Under the pieces are notes generated by a model. It was not told where the DNA came from. It saw only the letters and a program-made list of their open reading frames with translations, and made no database searches. This document shows positions 11,519 through 23,881 of a DNA stretch of 64,000 nt, in pieces. The stretch's first letter is position 1; every line of letters starts with the position of its first letter. The stretch is from Cricetomys ansorgei (lineage: Eukaryota > Chordata > Mammalia > Rodentia > Nesomyidae): NCBI GenBank assembly GCA_026225945.1, contig JAMJFZ010002307.1:1398001-1462000 (forward strand), written 5' to 3'. The position numbers and the translations under genes were made by a program.

Positions 11519-13344
11519 TAATTCTCTGGGAGGGGAAAAAAAGACATCTAAATCTAACTACTGACCAATGTGCAGTGAATCTGGTTCCTTTACCATGTTG
11601 TCAAGCATCCCTACAGACCCCAAAAGTGTTGATAAAGCAAGGAAGGACATGGAATTGACCAAGGTGTTCTTCCAGAGTGATGCTAAGGAGATGACCTAAG
11701 GTTCCTAAAAGGAAGTTAAGGCATGACCTCTAACCTAAATTCCATATGTGCTCCTGGACACCAGCCTAGCAACGCTGGTAGCTCACAATTGACCCCCTTG
11801 ACGGTGGTACCCCATTCTCACTGCTGCTGTGCTTCTGATTTTCCCACCATTCCTTTTTATTTAATCAGACTTCTGACTTAAATAACAGACAAGGCAAAGT
11901 GGAAACTGGGTGGTCGTGAGACGGTCTCCTGGCTCGGTGCTCCTCACTGGTGTCTTTTCGACAGCTTTCAAGTTGAGCCCCAAATGTTGCAACTCACCAA
12001 ACGCGGTCCCTTCCAGACCCAAGCTCTAAAGTCACACAGCAGCTGAAGTGTTCTCCACTCCGAGATGCCCAGGATACGAGCTTAGACAAATGGGAGCAGC
12101 TTGCCTTCTAGACCACAGACTTGCGGCCCACCTCGGAGGCTGAAACGAAGCTACTGTACTCGCATCCCAGCCTCACCCAGGACCGCTAATAACATGGGCT
12201 TTGCAGCCATGGATCCTACAACCTGCTCGCTCCAGCCCCCTCGCCGCACCCTCTCCAAGAGGATGTGCTCTACTGTGTGGTGGGGCTGGTGGAAAGTTGA
12301 CCATCCAAGCCAAGAGCCAATACAGCCAGTGCTGGATAAATGACTTCAAGTGCTTTCTCAAGGGACCCTTTCCAGGTACAGGAGCGCCTCGTAACCAGAT
12401 TTGGCCAGAGCTGGCAGACGGCCTTCTTCAGGAACACATTAAAATTCAAACTGCAGACACCGGTTGGAAAGCATAGAAAGCTCAATGCTGACATCTTATG
12501 TATTAAAACCCTGTTACATAAAACTGACCACAAAGCCCCAAATTCATACTTTCCTACTTTGTGAGGCTGGTTACCACCAGGAATAAACCTGTGAAAGTGT
12601 GAGGCTGACTGTGGAGCCTCAAGAGGCCTGAGAATAAGGCTGAGCCTCGGTCCAAACCTTGGGGGCGAGATCAATGCCTGGGCCTTGAGAGCAGCCAGGA
12701 CTGCGGCGAGGCAAGGGAGCCGGAGCTGTGGTCTCACCACACGGGTCTGGGGGCAAACACCGGCCTGAGCCAGGGCAGACCCGATAGTCGCTTCCGGGAC
12801 CCCTTTCATGTACCTCATAAAGCCCCAGACACATTGGCACAGTTTGCAGGATTTAATGAAGCGTGGGCCCTGGCTGGAGCCAAAGGGGCATTAGGGACTC
12901 AGAATGAGGCTCTTTCATACCCTGAGAGATGGTGGTGCCGGAGGCCAGACCTCTGCACTAGCTGTCGGCTGAGGACCTCATCGTGGAGCGCTCTGGCTTT
13001 CTTCATCATTTCAGCGACATCTACAACAGGCCTCCCCAGCTTCGTTTTGAAGCAGGACCCAGAATAATTCAATCTCCAGGACTGGAGCTGCAGCTCGAAC
13101 CTCCTGAGTCTGTGTTTGAGGACAGCCATGGCGTTCAAACCAGGCTGCCCCACTTCCCGGCACTGCCTCATCCAGTCAGGATGAGTCTGCCTAGGAGTCA
13201 TTCCCCACCGCACTTCTCACCCAAGACACCCTAAATGCAGACAATTTGAGGCCGTGTAGCTAGCGCCACCCTGTCCTTCCTTGGGAAATGGAACACCATG
13301 GGCTTCAGGGAGCTTGCCAGTAAGTAAGGTGTGTCCCTGTACCA
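11519..13344. other. Intergenic, no recognised gene
   Basis: Moderately GC-rich unique sequence. The longest open frame (minus, 12270-12818) shows no known domain. Confidence 0.6.
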
Positions 13345-13680
13345 AAACCTGAAGGAAAGCCAAAGGGAAGGCAGCTTTATTTTGGCTCATAGTTTCAGAA
13401 GGCCCCAGCCCATCACAACAGGACAGACATACTAGAGAACGCATCCATGGCCACCGGAGCATGGAGAGGACTTGAGCACAGCTCAGAGGACCAAAGAGAA
13501 GAAAGTAGGCCAGAGGTTGGGCTACAGCTCTCCAAGTCCTGCCTGTCCTGAAACACTAGACTCCACCTCCTAAAGGTCCCACTGGCCTCCTAAAACCGCA
13601 GCACCAGCCGGGGTCCAGTGTTCTGAACAGGTAGGTGTCTGTGTGGGACAATTCAGAGTCAAACCATGGCAGCCCAGAAT
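13345..13680 (-). mobile_element. Decayed MaLR-like LTR, antisense
   Basis: TTTATTTTGGCTCATAGTTT at the left and ATTCAGAGTCAAACCATGGC at the right are the complement of the MaLR LTR ends. Confidence 0.5.
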
Positions 13681-14424
13681 TCAGGTGTTAGACAAACCTT
13701 GTATCATCCCGAGCCTAATAACGCTTAGATCTGGGTGATCTTGAGAAACCTTGACTTCCTCACTAGTAAAATGAGGTTCATCCAAAAGCTGGGGACCGCC
13801 ACACTCAGAAATTTCCAAAGCAAGAGGAAAGGCACCACTAGAACTGTGACTCTCCTGCGGCGGAGACCTCAGCGATTCCAGACCGCTGATAAATGGTCTC
13901 TTCTCCAGAGACAGCCCGGAGCTGGGAGAAAGAGGTGATTGGAAGTCAGGCCTTCGCATATTTGCACCTCAGCTCTGCTACGTCCTACCCACCATCCAAG
14001 CCCTCCACACTTCCTGCTAGCAAGTGGAACCGGGGATACAAGAGGAACGGCCGGAGTCGTCGGGAAGGAGTGCAGTCAAGATCTTGGCATCTGGAGTGGA
14101 GACCATAACCACTACCCAAATGTGGGAAGGGCTTTGGCACTAAGCAGGGGTGGAAACTGGAGGTGGAGAGGATCCTGGGGAGCGCTTCAGTGAAATGTGA
14201 AAGTGCAGTGAAGGCAGGGTTTATAGGACTCTGGACCATGGCTGTGGGTTAGACTCAAGAAACCTGGGCAAACTCCACAAAGACCCTGGAAGAACGGAGA
14301 CCCTTGTGTGGAGGCAGAGAGCTTCATTGCCCTAGCAATCTAGTGGGAAGGGAAGATCCTGGTGAGCCAAGGGCCCAGCAGAGAATACCACACCAGGATT
14401 GAGTGTCACCCAGCTCCTTCCTGC

Positions 14425-14745
14425 TGCCGATAACAAATGCCAGTGTGACACACACCTGAAGAGAATGCACATATTTGTCTTATGTTTCATGAGTTTCTAC
14501 CCATAATCCTTGGCTCTATTAACCGTGGGCCCTTAGTGAGCAGAACATCATGGCGGTGGAAGCCTGAGAATGAGGAGGCTGTTCACTACATGGTGGACAG
14601 GAGGCAGAGAGAAAGACAAACTAGGGACCAGGTATAACCCTCAAAGTCATGCCCTGTTGGGCATATTTCCAAAAATTATGCCATCAGCTGAAAACCAAGT
14701 ATTTAACATGTGAGCCTACGAAACACAGTTCACATTCAAACCATA
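14425..14745 (-). mobile_element. Decayed MaLR-like LTR, antisense
   Basis: Includes ATTTGTCTTATGTTTCATGA, GGAGGCAGAGAGAAAGACAA and TTCACATTCAAACCATACGG, matching an antisense MaLR LTR. Confidence 0.5.
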
Positions 14746-14756
14746 CGGGCTGATGT

Positions 14757-15150
14757 GTGACGTCTACTCTTGGTTGCCAACCTGACTACATCTGGAATTA
14801 ACTAAAGCCCAAATGGCTGGGCACACCCATGAGGGATTTTTAGATCTTTGAGGTGGGAAGATCCACCTTTAATCTGAGCGACTCCTTCTGCTGGCAGCCT
14901 ATATAAAGCACACCGGAAGAAGGAAGCTTGCTCTTTGCTTGCTCTTGCTCTCGTTCTTGCTGGCAAATTCATTCCTTCACTGGCATTAGAGTCTACTTCT
15001 TCCAGATTCTGGCGTATACTGAGGACCAGATGTGATGCCCAGCCTTGTTGACTGAACAACTACTGGATTCTTGGACCTTCCATTGGTAGGCGGTCATTGT
15101 TGAACTAGCCTGACCGCTACAGCATGCAAACCATTCTAATAAATTCCCAA
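14757..15150 (+). mobile_element. Rodent interspersed repeat, copy 1
   Basis: Shares an ordered set of blocks with 16914-17350: AAATGGCTGGGCACACC, GAGGGATTTTTAGATC, GGAAGAAGGAAGCTTGC, GACTGAACAACTACTGGATT and ATTCTAATAAATTCCC. LTR-like in layout (TATATAAAGC, then AATAAA). I do not name the family with confidence. Confidence 0.6.
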
Positions 15151-15246
15151 TATTTATATATTTGAAAATATTCACCTATAATGATATATATTGTTATACA
15201 TATAGAATGAATATATACTCTTTCTATAAGTTTTATTCATCTAGAG

Positions 15247-15465
15247 CAGTGGTTCTCAACCCTCCTAATGCTGCAGCCTTTAATAGTTCCTCATGTTGTG
15301 GTGACCCCCAACCATAAAATTATTTTTGTTGCTACTTCATAACTGTAATTTTGCTACTGTTATGAATCGTAATATAAATATCTGATATACAGATGGTCGT
15401 AGGCAGCCCCTGTGAAAAGGTCTTTCAACCCCTAAAGGGATTGTGACCCACAGGTTAAGAACTCT
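15247..15465 (-). mobile_element. hAT-Charlie-type element (URR1-like)
   Basis: Begins CAGTGGTTCTCAACC and ends with the inverted counterpart GGTTAAGAAC, with the typical interior TGGTGACCCCCAACCATAA and GTAATTTTGCTACTGTTATG. This is the common rodent non-autonomous hAT family. The right terminus has decayed. Strand assignment is by convention and uncertain. Confidence 0.75.
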
Positions 15466-16187
15466 AATACAAACTGCTAGATAAAACCAGCCAGGAAACC
15501 ATTGAATACAATGACTTTGAAATTGTTTCAGCCCTTCTAGGTCATACATTTCAGACAAGGACATCAAGTGAAAATCAAATCCAAGACATTGACAGAAGAC
15601 AGAGTGCTGTGCAGTAAAAATGCTCCACAGATTTATGGTTTGAATTATGGGTTCATTCAGTTAAGGACTTTCAAGAATTTAAAGACATTGTGTCCCTCAT
15701 CAGAAGTTTATAGTTTAAAGAGGCATTTAAAAAATATTTATGCATGCTCTCTAGTATAGCAAACTCCAAAAGGAGTCACAACAGACCCGTATAGTTTCTA
15801 AGAAATGATGGCTGAGAAACTCTCAACTCGGCTGCAAAGCACAGAAACTAAGATAAAACGGAAAGCCACAGACTCAAGACTTCTGTGACACAGAAGAAAC
15901 ACGATGAGAAAAATACCCAGCTGCAAATGCTGGCTGGGTCAGAGGTCAGAGTTCCCAGAAGGCAGAGCCAAGGGTGATGCCAAGGACCCCAGCCTCGGGT
16001 GTGGCAGTCTCAAGCAAGCCCAGGTTCACCCCACTGAGTTTCAGGGCTCCCTGAGGTTCTGTGTGCTTCCAGCCCTCCATATTCCAAGCAGGAATGGCTA
16101 GCACCGTTATCCACGGGGACAGATAACTTGCTTTGTGACTCGTGGCTCACAGATAGAGAGGAATGGTGGGATCAGGGAACAGGACAG

Positions 16188-16281
16188 GTTAATAACACAC
16201 ACATGCACGTCATAAAAGGATTATAGCACATGCATCCGTGTTATAAAAGGATAATAACACATGCATACATGTTATAAAAGC
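16188..16281 (+). repeat. 31-bp repeat, three copies
   Basis: ATAAAAGG recurs at 16212, 16243 and (as ATAAAAGC) 16274, with related ACACATGCA and GTTATAAAAG blocks between, giving a 31-bp period. Confidence 0.8.
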
Positions 16282-16428
16282 AGAGGGGACTGTGTGGGGC
16301 CATGGCAAGAGGGAGAGGTTAGTGGTGGGGTGAATAAGAACACAATCAAAATGAAATGTCAACATAAAACTGTTTCTTCATATGCTGACCAAAATTCAAC
16401 TACTCAAAAAAGGTGGGATAGGGGCTGG

Positions 16429-16577
16429 AGAGATGGCTCAGCTGATAAGAGCACTGGCTGCTCTTCCAGAGGACCCAGGTTCAATTCCCAGTACCCACAT
16501 GGTGGCTCTCAACCATTTATAGTGGGATCAGATGCCCTCTTCTGGCACGTAGGTGTACATGCAGACAGAGCATTCAC

Positions 16578-16612
<35 letters not shown>

Positions 16613-16615
16613 ATT
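16429..16615 (+). mobile_element. B2/B3-type SINE with (AAAT)n tail
   Basis: GGGGCTGGAGAGATGGCTCA, GAGCACTGGCTGCTCTTCCA and CACATGGTGGCTCTCAACCA, ending in an AAAT array (16577-16612). The A and B box regions of the Pol III promoter are recognisable. Confidence 0.9.
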
Positions 16616-16639
16616 TAAATAAATATTTTTTAAAAAATT

Positions 16640-16905
16640 TAAGGAGTAAGGAGATGTTCCATTGCTAAAGCACACACCACACAAGCATGAAGACCTGAGG
16701 TTGGTCCCCACAACACACATTTAAAAGTCTGGGTATGGTGGCACACGCTTGTAATCCCAGCATGAGGGAGAAGGGGATAACAGCATCCCCACGGATCATT
16801 GGCCAGTCAAGCCAGCCTACTTAGCAGGTTCCAGGCCGAGAAAGATCCTATCTCAAAAAAACAAAAAAGGTGGCAGGCATCTGAGGAGCTGCACAAGGCT
16901 GTCCT
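16640..16905 (+). mobile_element. B4/RSINE-type SINE
   Basis: ACAAGCATGAAGACCTGAGG joined to a B1-like half (GTGGCACACGCTTGTAATCC, AAGATCCTATCTCAAAAAAA). Confidence 0.7.
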
Positions 16906-16913
16906 CCGGCCCT

Positions 16914-17350
16914 GTGATGGCTAATCTTGGTGCCAACTGACAACACCTGGAACTAAGTGAAACCTAAGCAGCTGGGCACACCTGTGAGGGATTTTTCCTA
17001 GCAGGTTATTTGAGATGGAAGGCTGGGCCTTCTGGTGGCAGCCCAGTAAAACGACATGGAAGAAGGAAGCCTATGCTCCTTGCCTGCTTGCCCTCGGTCT
17101 CACTGGCAAACTCATCTGTCCTGCTGCTGAAGTTTTCCTTCTCTGATGTTAGAAACTACTTTTGGAGATTCCAACATAGATGGAAAATGCTCTCGATGTC
17201 CTCCCTGGTACTCTAGCACCCGATTGGGACTGCTGAGACACCCAGTCTCAAGGACTGAACAACTACCAGACCTTTGGCCTTTCCATTCAGAGACAGTCAT
17301 TGCTGGACTACCCAGATCACAGTCTGTAAGCCACTGTAATAAATCCCACA
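16914..17350 (+). mobile_element. Rodent interspersed repeat, copy 2
   Basis: Same block order as 14757-15150 (CAGCTGGGCACACCTGTGAG, GGAAGAAGGAAGCC, GACTGAACAACTACCAGACC, GTAATAAATCCCAC). It is followed by a long TG tract and then the family's terminal motif TTCCTTTAGAGAACCCTGGC near 17770, showing that the microsatellite expanded inside the element. Confidence 0.6.
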
Positions 17351-17755
17351 TGTATGTGTGTGTGTGTGTGTGTGTGTGTATGTATATGTGTGTATGTGTG
17401 TGTATGTGTGTATGTATGTGTGCATGTGTGTGTATGTGTGTGTATGTGTGTATGTGTGTATGTGTGTATATGTATGTATGTGTATGTGTGTGTATGTATG
17501 TCTATATGTGTGTATGCGTGTGTATATGTGTGTATGTATGTGTGTATGTGTGTATGCATGTGTATGTATGTGTATGTATATGTGTGTATGTATGTGTATG
17601 TGTGTGTATATGTATATGTGTGTATGCATGTGTGTATGTGTGTATATGTATGTATGTGTATGTGTGTGTGTATATGTGTGTGTATGTGTGTATGCATGTG
17701 TATGTATGTGTATGTATATGTGTGTGTATGTTTGTGTATACATGTATTATATATA
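17351..17755 (+). repeat. TG/TATG microsatellite, about 400 bp
   Basis: Alternating purine-pyrimidine array of TG with TATG and GCATG interruptions, inside an interspersed repeat. It stays open in several frames on both strands without coding. Confidence 0.92.
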
Positions 17756-18499
17756 TTCTATCAGCTCTGTTCCTTTAGAGAACCCTGGCTAATACACCCA
17801 TGCATGCAACCATTCCTCAGTCCTGATACACACCGCAGGGGTGACATAGAGAGAACTTCCCGATGAGCTCATCTGTATGCAGACTTGACTTGAATGACAA
17901 CATCCTAGACTTTGAGGAGGAGTCATGATGGGATGCGATTTAGGGTGAAGTTATGAGGGGTCGCATGCATTTTGCACGTAGAAGGGATGCAACAATTAGG
18001 GCCTAAGAGATGGGCTGTGATAGCCAACCAAGATGGCCTCTTAGATTCTCGCCCTTCTCTGCCTGCCCTCTACTACAATGTGGCAGAATCGACGGGTGAT
18101 GCTCTGTCACTGCTGAAGCTAGGGTCTGAGGGCACTGTGGATCGGTCTGTTCTCTTTCAGGCTGATCAGGCTGAGGAAGCAGTAAGTACACCATGAGCCA
18201 CCCTGTGAAAAGACCCACAAGGTGAGAAACCGAAGCCTGCCCCAACAGCTGTGTCACGGCGTCCGGCGGTGGAGCCTCCCATCAGGTGAGCTTCTGCACA
18301 ACTGCAACCCCGCCAGGCATCTTAACTGCAACTGCCAAAGCGACACTGAGCCAAAACCATCCAGTCAAGTCACTCTTGGGTTCCTGCCCCTCATGAAGCA
18401 TATAAGTAATAAATACTTGTTTACTGAAAGGGTTAGGTTTAAGGTAACTTGTCAGCAGCAACGCAAATACATAACCAATACAGACAACGAATACCAAAT

Positions 18500-18531
18500 A
18501 GTGTGTGTGCATGTGTGTGTGTGTGTGTGTG
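18500..18531 (+). repeat. TG microsatellite
   Basis: Short TG array. Confidence 0.85.
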
Positions 18532-18559
18532 TACTTGTGTCAGTTGGAGGCATGCAAAT

Positions 18560-18634
18560 GTACATGTGTGCATGTGTGTGAAGGCTAGAGGTTGATGTCA
18601 AATGCTTCCTTGTTCACTCTCCACCTTATTTTTT
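18560..18634 (-). mobile_element. B4/RSINE-type SINE, left part, split by L1
   Basis: Antisense B4-like sequence (GGCTAGAGGTTGATGTCAAA and CTCTCCACCTTATTTTTT) that resumes after the L1 at 19542. Confidence 0.6.
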
Positions 18635-18915
18635 AATTTATTTATTTTTCTTCTCTCATATTTACTTCCTGATGCCCTTCCTTCCCTCTCTCTGCCCCTC
18701 ACAGCTCTCCTCATCTCCCCTCTCCTCCCAGATCTATCCCCCTCTCCAGATAAGAGCAGTCCTCCCAGGGTTACTGCTCAAACAGGGCATGACAAGATGG
18801 AACAAAACCAGGCACTAATCCCTGCATCAAGAGTAGGTCAGGCAACCCAACAGGAAGAAAGGGGTCCCAAGGGCAGGCAAAAGGGTCAGAGACCACACAC
18901 ACAAGTACACACACA

Positions 18916-18956
<41 letters not shown>

Positions 18957-19524
18957 TAGTCTATAGGAGCTCTGCAAGAAAACCAAGCCAGACAACCTCA
19001 AGACATATCTAGGGGACCTTGCAGGTTCTAAGTCTGCTGCTTCAGGCTTTGTGAGCCCCCAAGAGTGCTGATCAGTTGACTCTGTAGGGCTTATTCTCTT
19101 GGTATCTTTGACTCCTCTGGTTCCCACAATCCCTCCTCCCCCTCTTCTGTAGAGTTCCCCGAGCTCTGCACTATGTTTGGCCCTGCACCTCTTCATCTGC
19201 TCCCATCAGCAGCTGGAGAAAGCCTCTCTGATGAAGAATGAGCTAGGCACCAATCTATGAGCTGAGCAGGATACCATTAGAAATCATCTCCTGGCTATCC
19301 AGTCTCTAGTTCTTGACCCACCTTGCAGTATCAGGCATGGGTTCCCTCCGCTGGCATAGGGTTCTGCTCTTCCATTGTCCCAGCAAATCTTGTAGGGAGG
19401 ATAGGTTATAGGTTGAAGGTTTTGTGGCTGGGATGTGTCCCGCTCCTACCACTGGAAGCCTTGCCTGGTTGTAGGAGATGGTCCGTTCAGGCTCCCCATT
19501 CCCCATTGTTACAGGTCTTCACCA
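18635..19524 (-). mobile_element. 5'-truncated L1 (3'UTR region), inserted antisense
   Basis: About 890 bp matching in character the rodent L1 3' untranslated region. The T-rich left end is the antisense poly(A) tail, so the element points to the minus strand and is truncated at its 5' end near 19524. It is bounded by perfect 17-bp direct repeats (18618-18634 and 19525-19541), the hallmark of target-primed insertion. A CA repeat sits inside at 18894-18956. Confidence 0.75.
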
Positions 19525-19740
19525 TCTCCACCTTATTTTTTGAGACAATGTCTCTCCCTGAACTGAAGCCCACTGATTCAGCCGGACTGTCTGATGAGAA
19601 AGCTCCGGGGTCCTCCTGCCCTGCCGCCCCAGCACTTGGGCTACAGGCAGTACAGCTGCACAGCTTTTTACATGGACCCTGGGACCCAAATTCAGATCTG
19701 CCTGCTCATGAAGCAAACGCCTGAGCCACCACCCCAGTCC
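19525..19740 (-). mobile_element. B4/RSINE-type SINE, right part, split by L1
   Basis: Antisense SINE sequence starting at the repeated target site and containing TTTTTTGAGACAATGTCTCT, CAGCACTTGGGCTACAGGC and an ID-like end (AAGCAAACGCCTGAGCCACC). Confidence 0.6.
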
Positions 19741-20159
19741 CCAAAAACAACAGTGTGGCATTGCTTACGGATAGGACACATTCTGAGAAACAGAGTCAAA
19801 GGGGTTTTCCAGAATGTGAACCTCAGAGAGCATTCTCACACAAACCCACATGCCCACAGCCTCACAGGGCAATATGATCTTATGGGATGGCCACCCCGTA
19901 GGTGGCCTGCCGTTGGCCGAACTGAATGACTGTGTTTGCTGTCTCATAAAGTATAATCATCAGGACTTGGTCACTGCATGTCTGTAAAAGACATCAATGC
20001 CAGAAAATGCTTTAGACTCCAGCTATCATCCCCAGAAAAAGATACCAATTTGTGACTTCCTGGTTATTAAGGAAGTACCCTAACCCCATGCAAAGAGAAA
20101 ACTCTTACTGATACCTATTTGGTGACAAAAAAGCTTTGTAATTGAAGGGGTTGGGGGAG

Positions 20160-20465
20160 CCAGTTACTTTCTTAGTGGCTGTGACGGCATGCCTAACAAG
20201 ATAGGTTTATTTGGACTCCTGTCTGGAGGGACGCTGTCCATTACATCCAACGTGGTGGTACAGTATAGGAGCAGTTTGACTCTTTCCTTACATCTTGACG
20301 GAACTGGAAGTAGGAAAAGGAGTGGAAGGGGCAGGCTCTAATCCTCAAAGGACTGTCTGCACACACTTCAGAGCAGTGACACCAGCTGAGGGCCGGCATT
20401 CGAGCATGTGAGCCTGCTGGGGACATTTCACACTCAGAACACAAAGAGCAGGCGGGTGATATGCA
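20160..20465 (-). mobile_element. Decayed MaLR-like LTR, antisense
   Basis: GTTACTTTCTTAGTGGCTGT, GATAGGTTTATTTGGACTCC and GGGACATTTCACACTCAGAA give the antisense MaLR order. Confidence 0.5.
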
Positions 20466-21671
20466 TCTTCATGATCCCTAGACATGGAGTCAGGTGGGAA
20501 CTGAATTTAACTCCCAAGAGCCTCAGAAGACAGAGGAACAAAACTGGGCTGCGCATTTGGGTCACAGTAGTTTACACAGTGGATCCCCAAACCGGAGACA
20601 GGGTTTTCAAACCTAGTGAGACAGGAAGTCGGGTGGAGCCCGGGAAAGAGGAGGGGGTACAGCAAGAACCTAAAAAGAGTGAAATTCTGAGTCACAATTT
20701 CCATCAGAGTGAGAACAGAGGCGGCATCTCCCTAGTGTCTGACTGACAAAACGCTGGAGCTGGCTGCAACTAAATAAAGCAACAGGAAAGGGAGGGCCCT
20801 GTCAGCGGTCCTCAGTCTCGGTGGGATGTTTTGACTCCAGCTCCGGTAGCACTCATCACGGGGACTGACAAGAGCTGATGTGCACAGTCCAAATACATCC
20901 TCCAAGGGGATTTTTTTTTAATTTTAATTTCAGAAAACTCATCTCCTGCCTCACTCCGACCACATTAGAACCTGGCACCCCAGGAACAGGCTTGTTTTCG
21001 ACTGTCCCTGGAACCGTTGAGATGGCTCTCTTTTCATTTCTCTCTCTCTCTCTCTTACTTCTGAATGTAGAGCCAGTGACAGGAGCCAGATGGAAACTAG
21101 GGCTCTCTGTTTATGACTGAACAGGTACACCACAAACAGCAGTGTCAGTGTTCTACCCACGGCCTCCCACACACCCAGACTGCCCCAAGCCCCACCCGGA
21201 AGGACCCGTCCCTAGTAGCCAGCACGATGGTCCCATGTCTGGACTTACCAAGCCCAGGCATATTTGCTTAAGAACAACATTTGAATAGAGGCCTCAGAGA
21301 ACTCACACTTCCATAGTGACTAGGGGATTTTTGTTTATTACAAATGAGGTTACGGAACCATTCTGCGTAGTGGCTAAATGAAAAATCAGCAGAGCCCAGC
21401 AGTAACCATGATGATAATAACCACATTTCAGCATTTACTGTACGGTAGGACCTTCCCTTGAAGGTACCTGGGATGCCATCATCCCATTTCTCAGATGAGA
21501 GAATGAGGTGCAGAGGGTGAAGAGCAACTTAGACATAAGAGGCCACTCTTGGCACAGCATAGGGTTTGATGAAGGTGTCCAGGCCCTTCCATGTTGCTGG
21601 GGTTTTAAACATGTGCATATATTATTTTAATGTATCTGACAGGGGTGTCAATAAAGCAATTCTAAATTTGC
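20466..21671. other. Intergenic, unique
   Basis: No gene seen; includes a short CT run near 21040. Confidence 0.6.
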
Positions 21672-21810
21672 TAATTTTTATTGTACACGTGTATGAGCAT
21701 GTGTGCATGTTGGTCAGAAGACAATTGTGGGGTGTCAGTTCTCTCTCTTCACATGCAGGTCCCCCATTAGGTTCGGTGGGAAGCACTCCCCTAAAGCCAT
21801 CTCATTACCC
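21672..21810 (-). mobile_element. Decayed B2/B3- or RSINE-type SINE
   Basis: Antisense: GGTCAGAAGACAATTGTGGG and CTTCACATGCAGGTCCCCCA. Confidence 0.5.
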
Positions 21811-21824
21811 TTATGATTTTTGTT

Positions 21825-22015
21825 GTTTGTTTCTGAGATAGGGGTCTCATGTATCCCAGGCTAGCCTCCAGCTCACTATGTATAGCCAAGGATGACTTAA
21901 ATTTCTGATCTTCTTGTACCTCCCAAGTGCAATCCTGCTCCACCAAGCCTGGTTTGTTCAAGGATTGAACCTAGGGCCTTGTGCATGTCAGGCAAGCTCT
22001 CCTCCAACTGTGTTC
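21825..22015 (-). mobile_element. B1 plus ID-like SINE
   Basis: Antisense B1 (CCCAGGCTAGCCTCCAGCTC) followed by an antisense ID-like half (GATTGAACCTAGGGCCTTGT). Confidence 0.65.
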
Positions 22016-23881
22016 CAGTTCCAACTACGGTTGCACTGGGAGGGAGGCTCACGTGCACATGTGTGCATGTGCCACAGTTATATCTTTAAAAGATGTTTCT
22101 GTAAAAGCTTACAGCTATTCTAGCAAGTTCCAGCCAACCTCCAGAGCCTGGTTTATCATTCTCCACAATACAGAGCTTCTCTGCTCTGACCCTGTTGTCA
22201 AAAGGAAGACTCTAGAGCCCCTGGGCACTGTGTGCATGGTAGCTGTCTCCTGGAGGCAGTGGTGTGGACATTACAAGAATAGAATATCCATGCATTCTTT
22301 CATCAAGACTTGGACACTGCTGAACATGTGGGGTGACTGATTGCATGAGCTAAGGCTTTTGTCACAATGTACCCTCAGTTCTTTGCCCCTACAGGTTCCA
22401 GACATACCCATCACTACCGATCAAAACAGTTCATCTCTACTGAACATCTTTGTCCTCATCCCACCCTCCCCCTAAATGGCAGTGTAACACCTGTTTGTGC
22501 CTCTCCATCCTTCAACGTAACACCTGTTTTGCATCTCCATCCTTCTTTCGGGCACCACTAGCATCTATACATGGTTTAAAGTATTCAGGAAGATGTGCAC
22601 AGGTTATAAGAAAATGTTCTGCCATTTTACATATGAACCTGAAAGTCCAAGGACTGCGTTACCCCGCGGAGCCCTGGACCAGTTCTCGGTTACCGTGGGG
22701 CAATGTAAAAATCAAACATCCTGAGAAAGACAAGCCTCTCTATTCCCTTCCGTATGCGCAACCCAGAATTCAAAAACCAACAAAAACCTTGAGAGTAGCG
22801 TGATTACAAGAGAAGAGGAAGGGGACTGGAGAGGGGAGAAAGAGGAGAAGGAGAGGCTGGGGGAATCACCACAGTCCGCGTACTTAAGTGGAAATGCCAC
22901 AGTGACCGCTTGTCTTGAATAAGACAGTTCCAATTTGTGAGTTTGCATTCTTATTCAAATCATAAATCAAATCTGCATAATTTAATTTATTACCAGCACA
23001 GCCACACAGCACCCCCAGCCATGACTGGCTGCCATTATTAGCAAGATGCCTAATGTTTAGAGAAAGTACTGAGGGACTTGCTAAAGTTGCTCTTGATGGC
23101 AGCAGGGGAGAAGCCCCATTCCACAACCTCTGTTGCACCAGTGGCAAGCGCAGAAGTTAGGGAGCACCTTGGCAGAGCACCCCGAAACTAACCAGCTTCT
23201 TTCTATCCCTCCAAACTAGTTTCCAGGTCTCTGTGGCTATTCACAACCTTTCCCCAGCCTTAAAAGAACACGTGTGTTACCTTAGCCACACCGCAGGCCC
23301 ATACACAAACACCACAAATATCTAGGGAAGACTATCAGTAAATAGCGCAAAGCATGAGCACTCCCTGGCTGGGCAGCCTTGTCTGGACCAGTTCAGATGA
23401 CTAAGGAGCCCCAGGAAGGTGAATCAGACAGAGCTGTCCTGTCCTCTGACTCAAGGCTGAGCTCATGCACCCAGGTGGTGTTGGGAACATATGCTCCAGA
23501 GGTATCGAGTGCCTCCAAACAGAGGAGCCAAGGAAACGAAGCCGCCTCGCCTCTACTCCAAAACCACACTCTGACCCCACTGTACTAAAAGATCCAAGTG
23601 TGTTATTTAATCTCATAATGGCACACTGGATAGTAACCGGTTTAAAGAGGAGAGAAACCGAGGCTGGGAGAGCCTGCCAGCGTCCACAGCCAGGTCTGTG
23701 CATGACCGGAGCCGTCTCTACATTATCACACCACCTCCTGGCCGGAAGCTATAGATGAGAATTTACAGTCTGAAGCATCCAACTGAGCCTCCTTGCGTGA
23801 TGTTTGTTATGGTCTCTGTTCATCTGCATAAGTTTCTTGGTGGTAACAGAGCTTGTCAGTGTTTGGTTTCCTCCATTCTAT
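22016..23881. other. Intergenic, repeat-poor; contains a candidate noncoding element
   Basis: Unique sequence with a diverged 33-bp tandem duplication (22484-22546) and an AT-rich segment at 22915-23065 carrying ATTCAAATCATAAATCAAAT, then TAATTTAATTTATTA. Confidence 0.55.

Noticed and set aside
12270..12818. 182-codon minus-strand open frame
   Set aside because: No recognisable domain, no splice or promoter context, and moderate GC makes a chance frame plausible.
17146..17866. Open frames over 120 codons with Cys-Val or His-Thr strings
   Set aside because: They translate the TG/TATG microsatellite on either strand.
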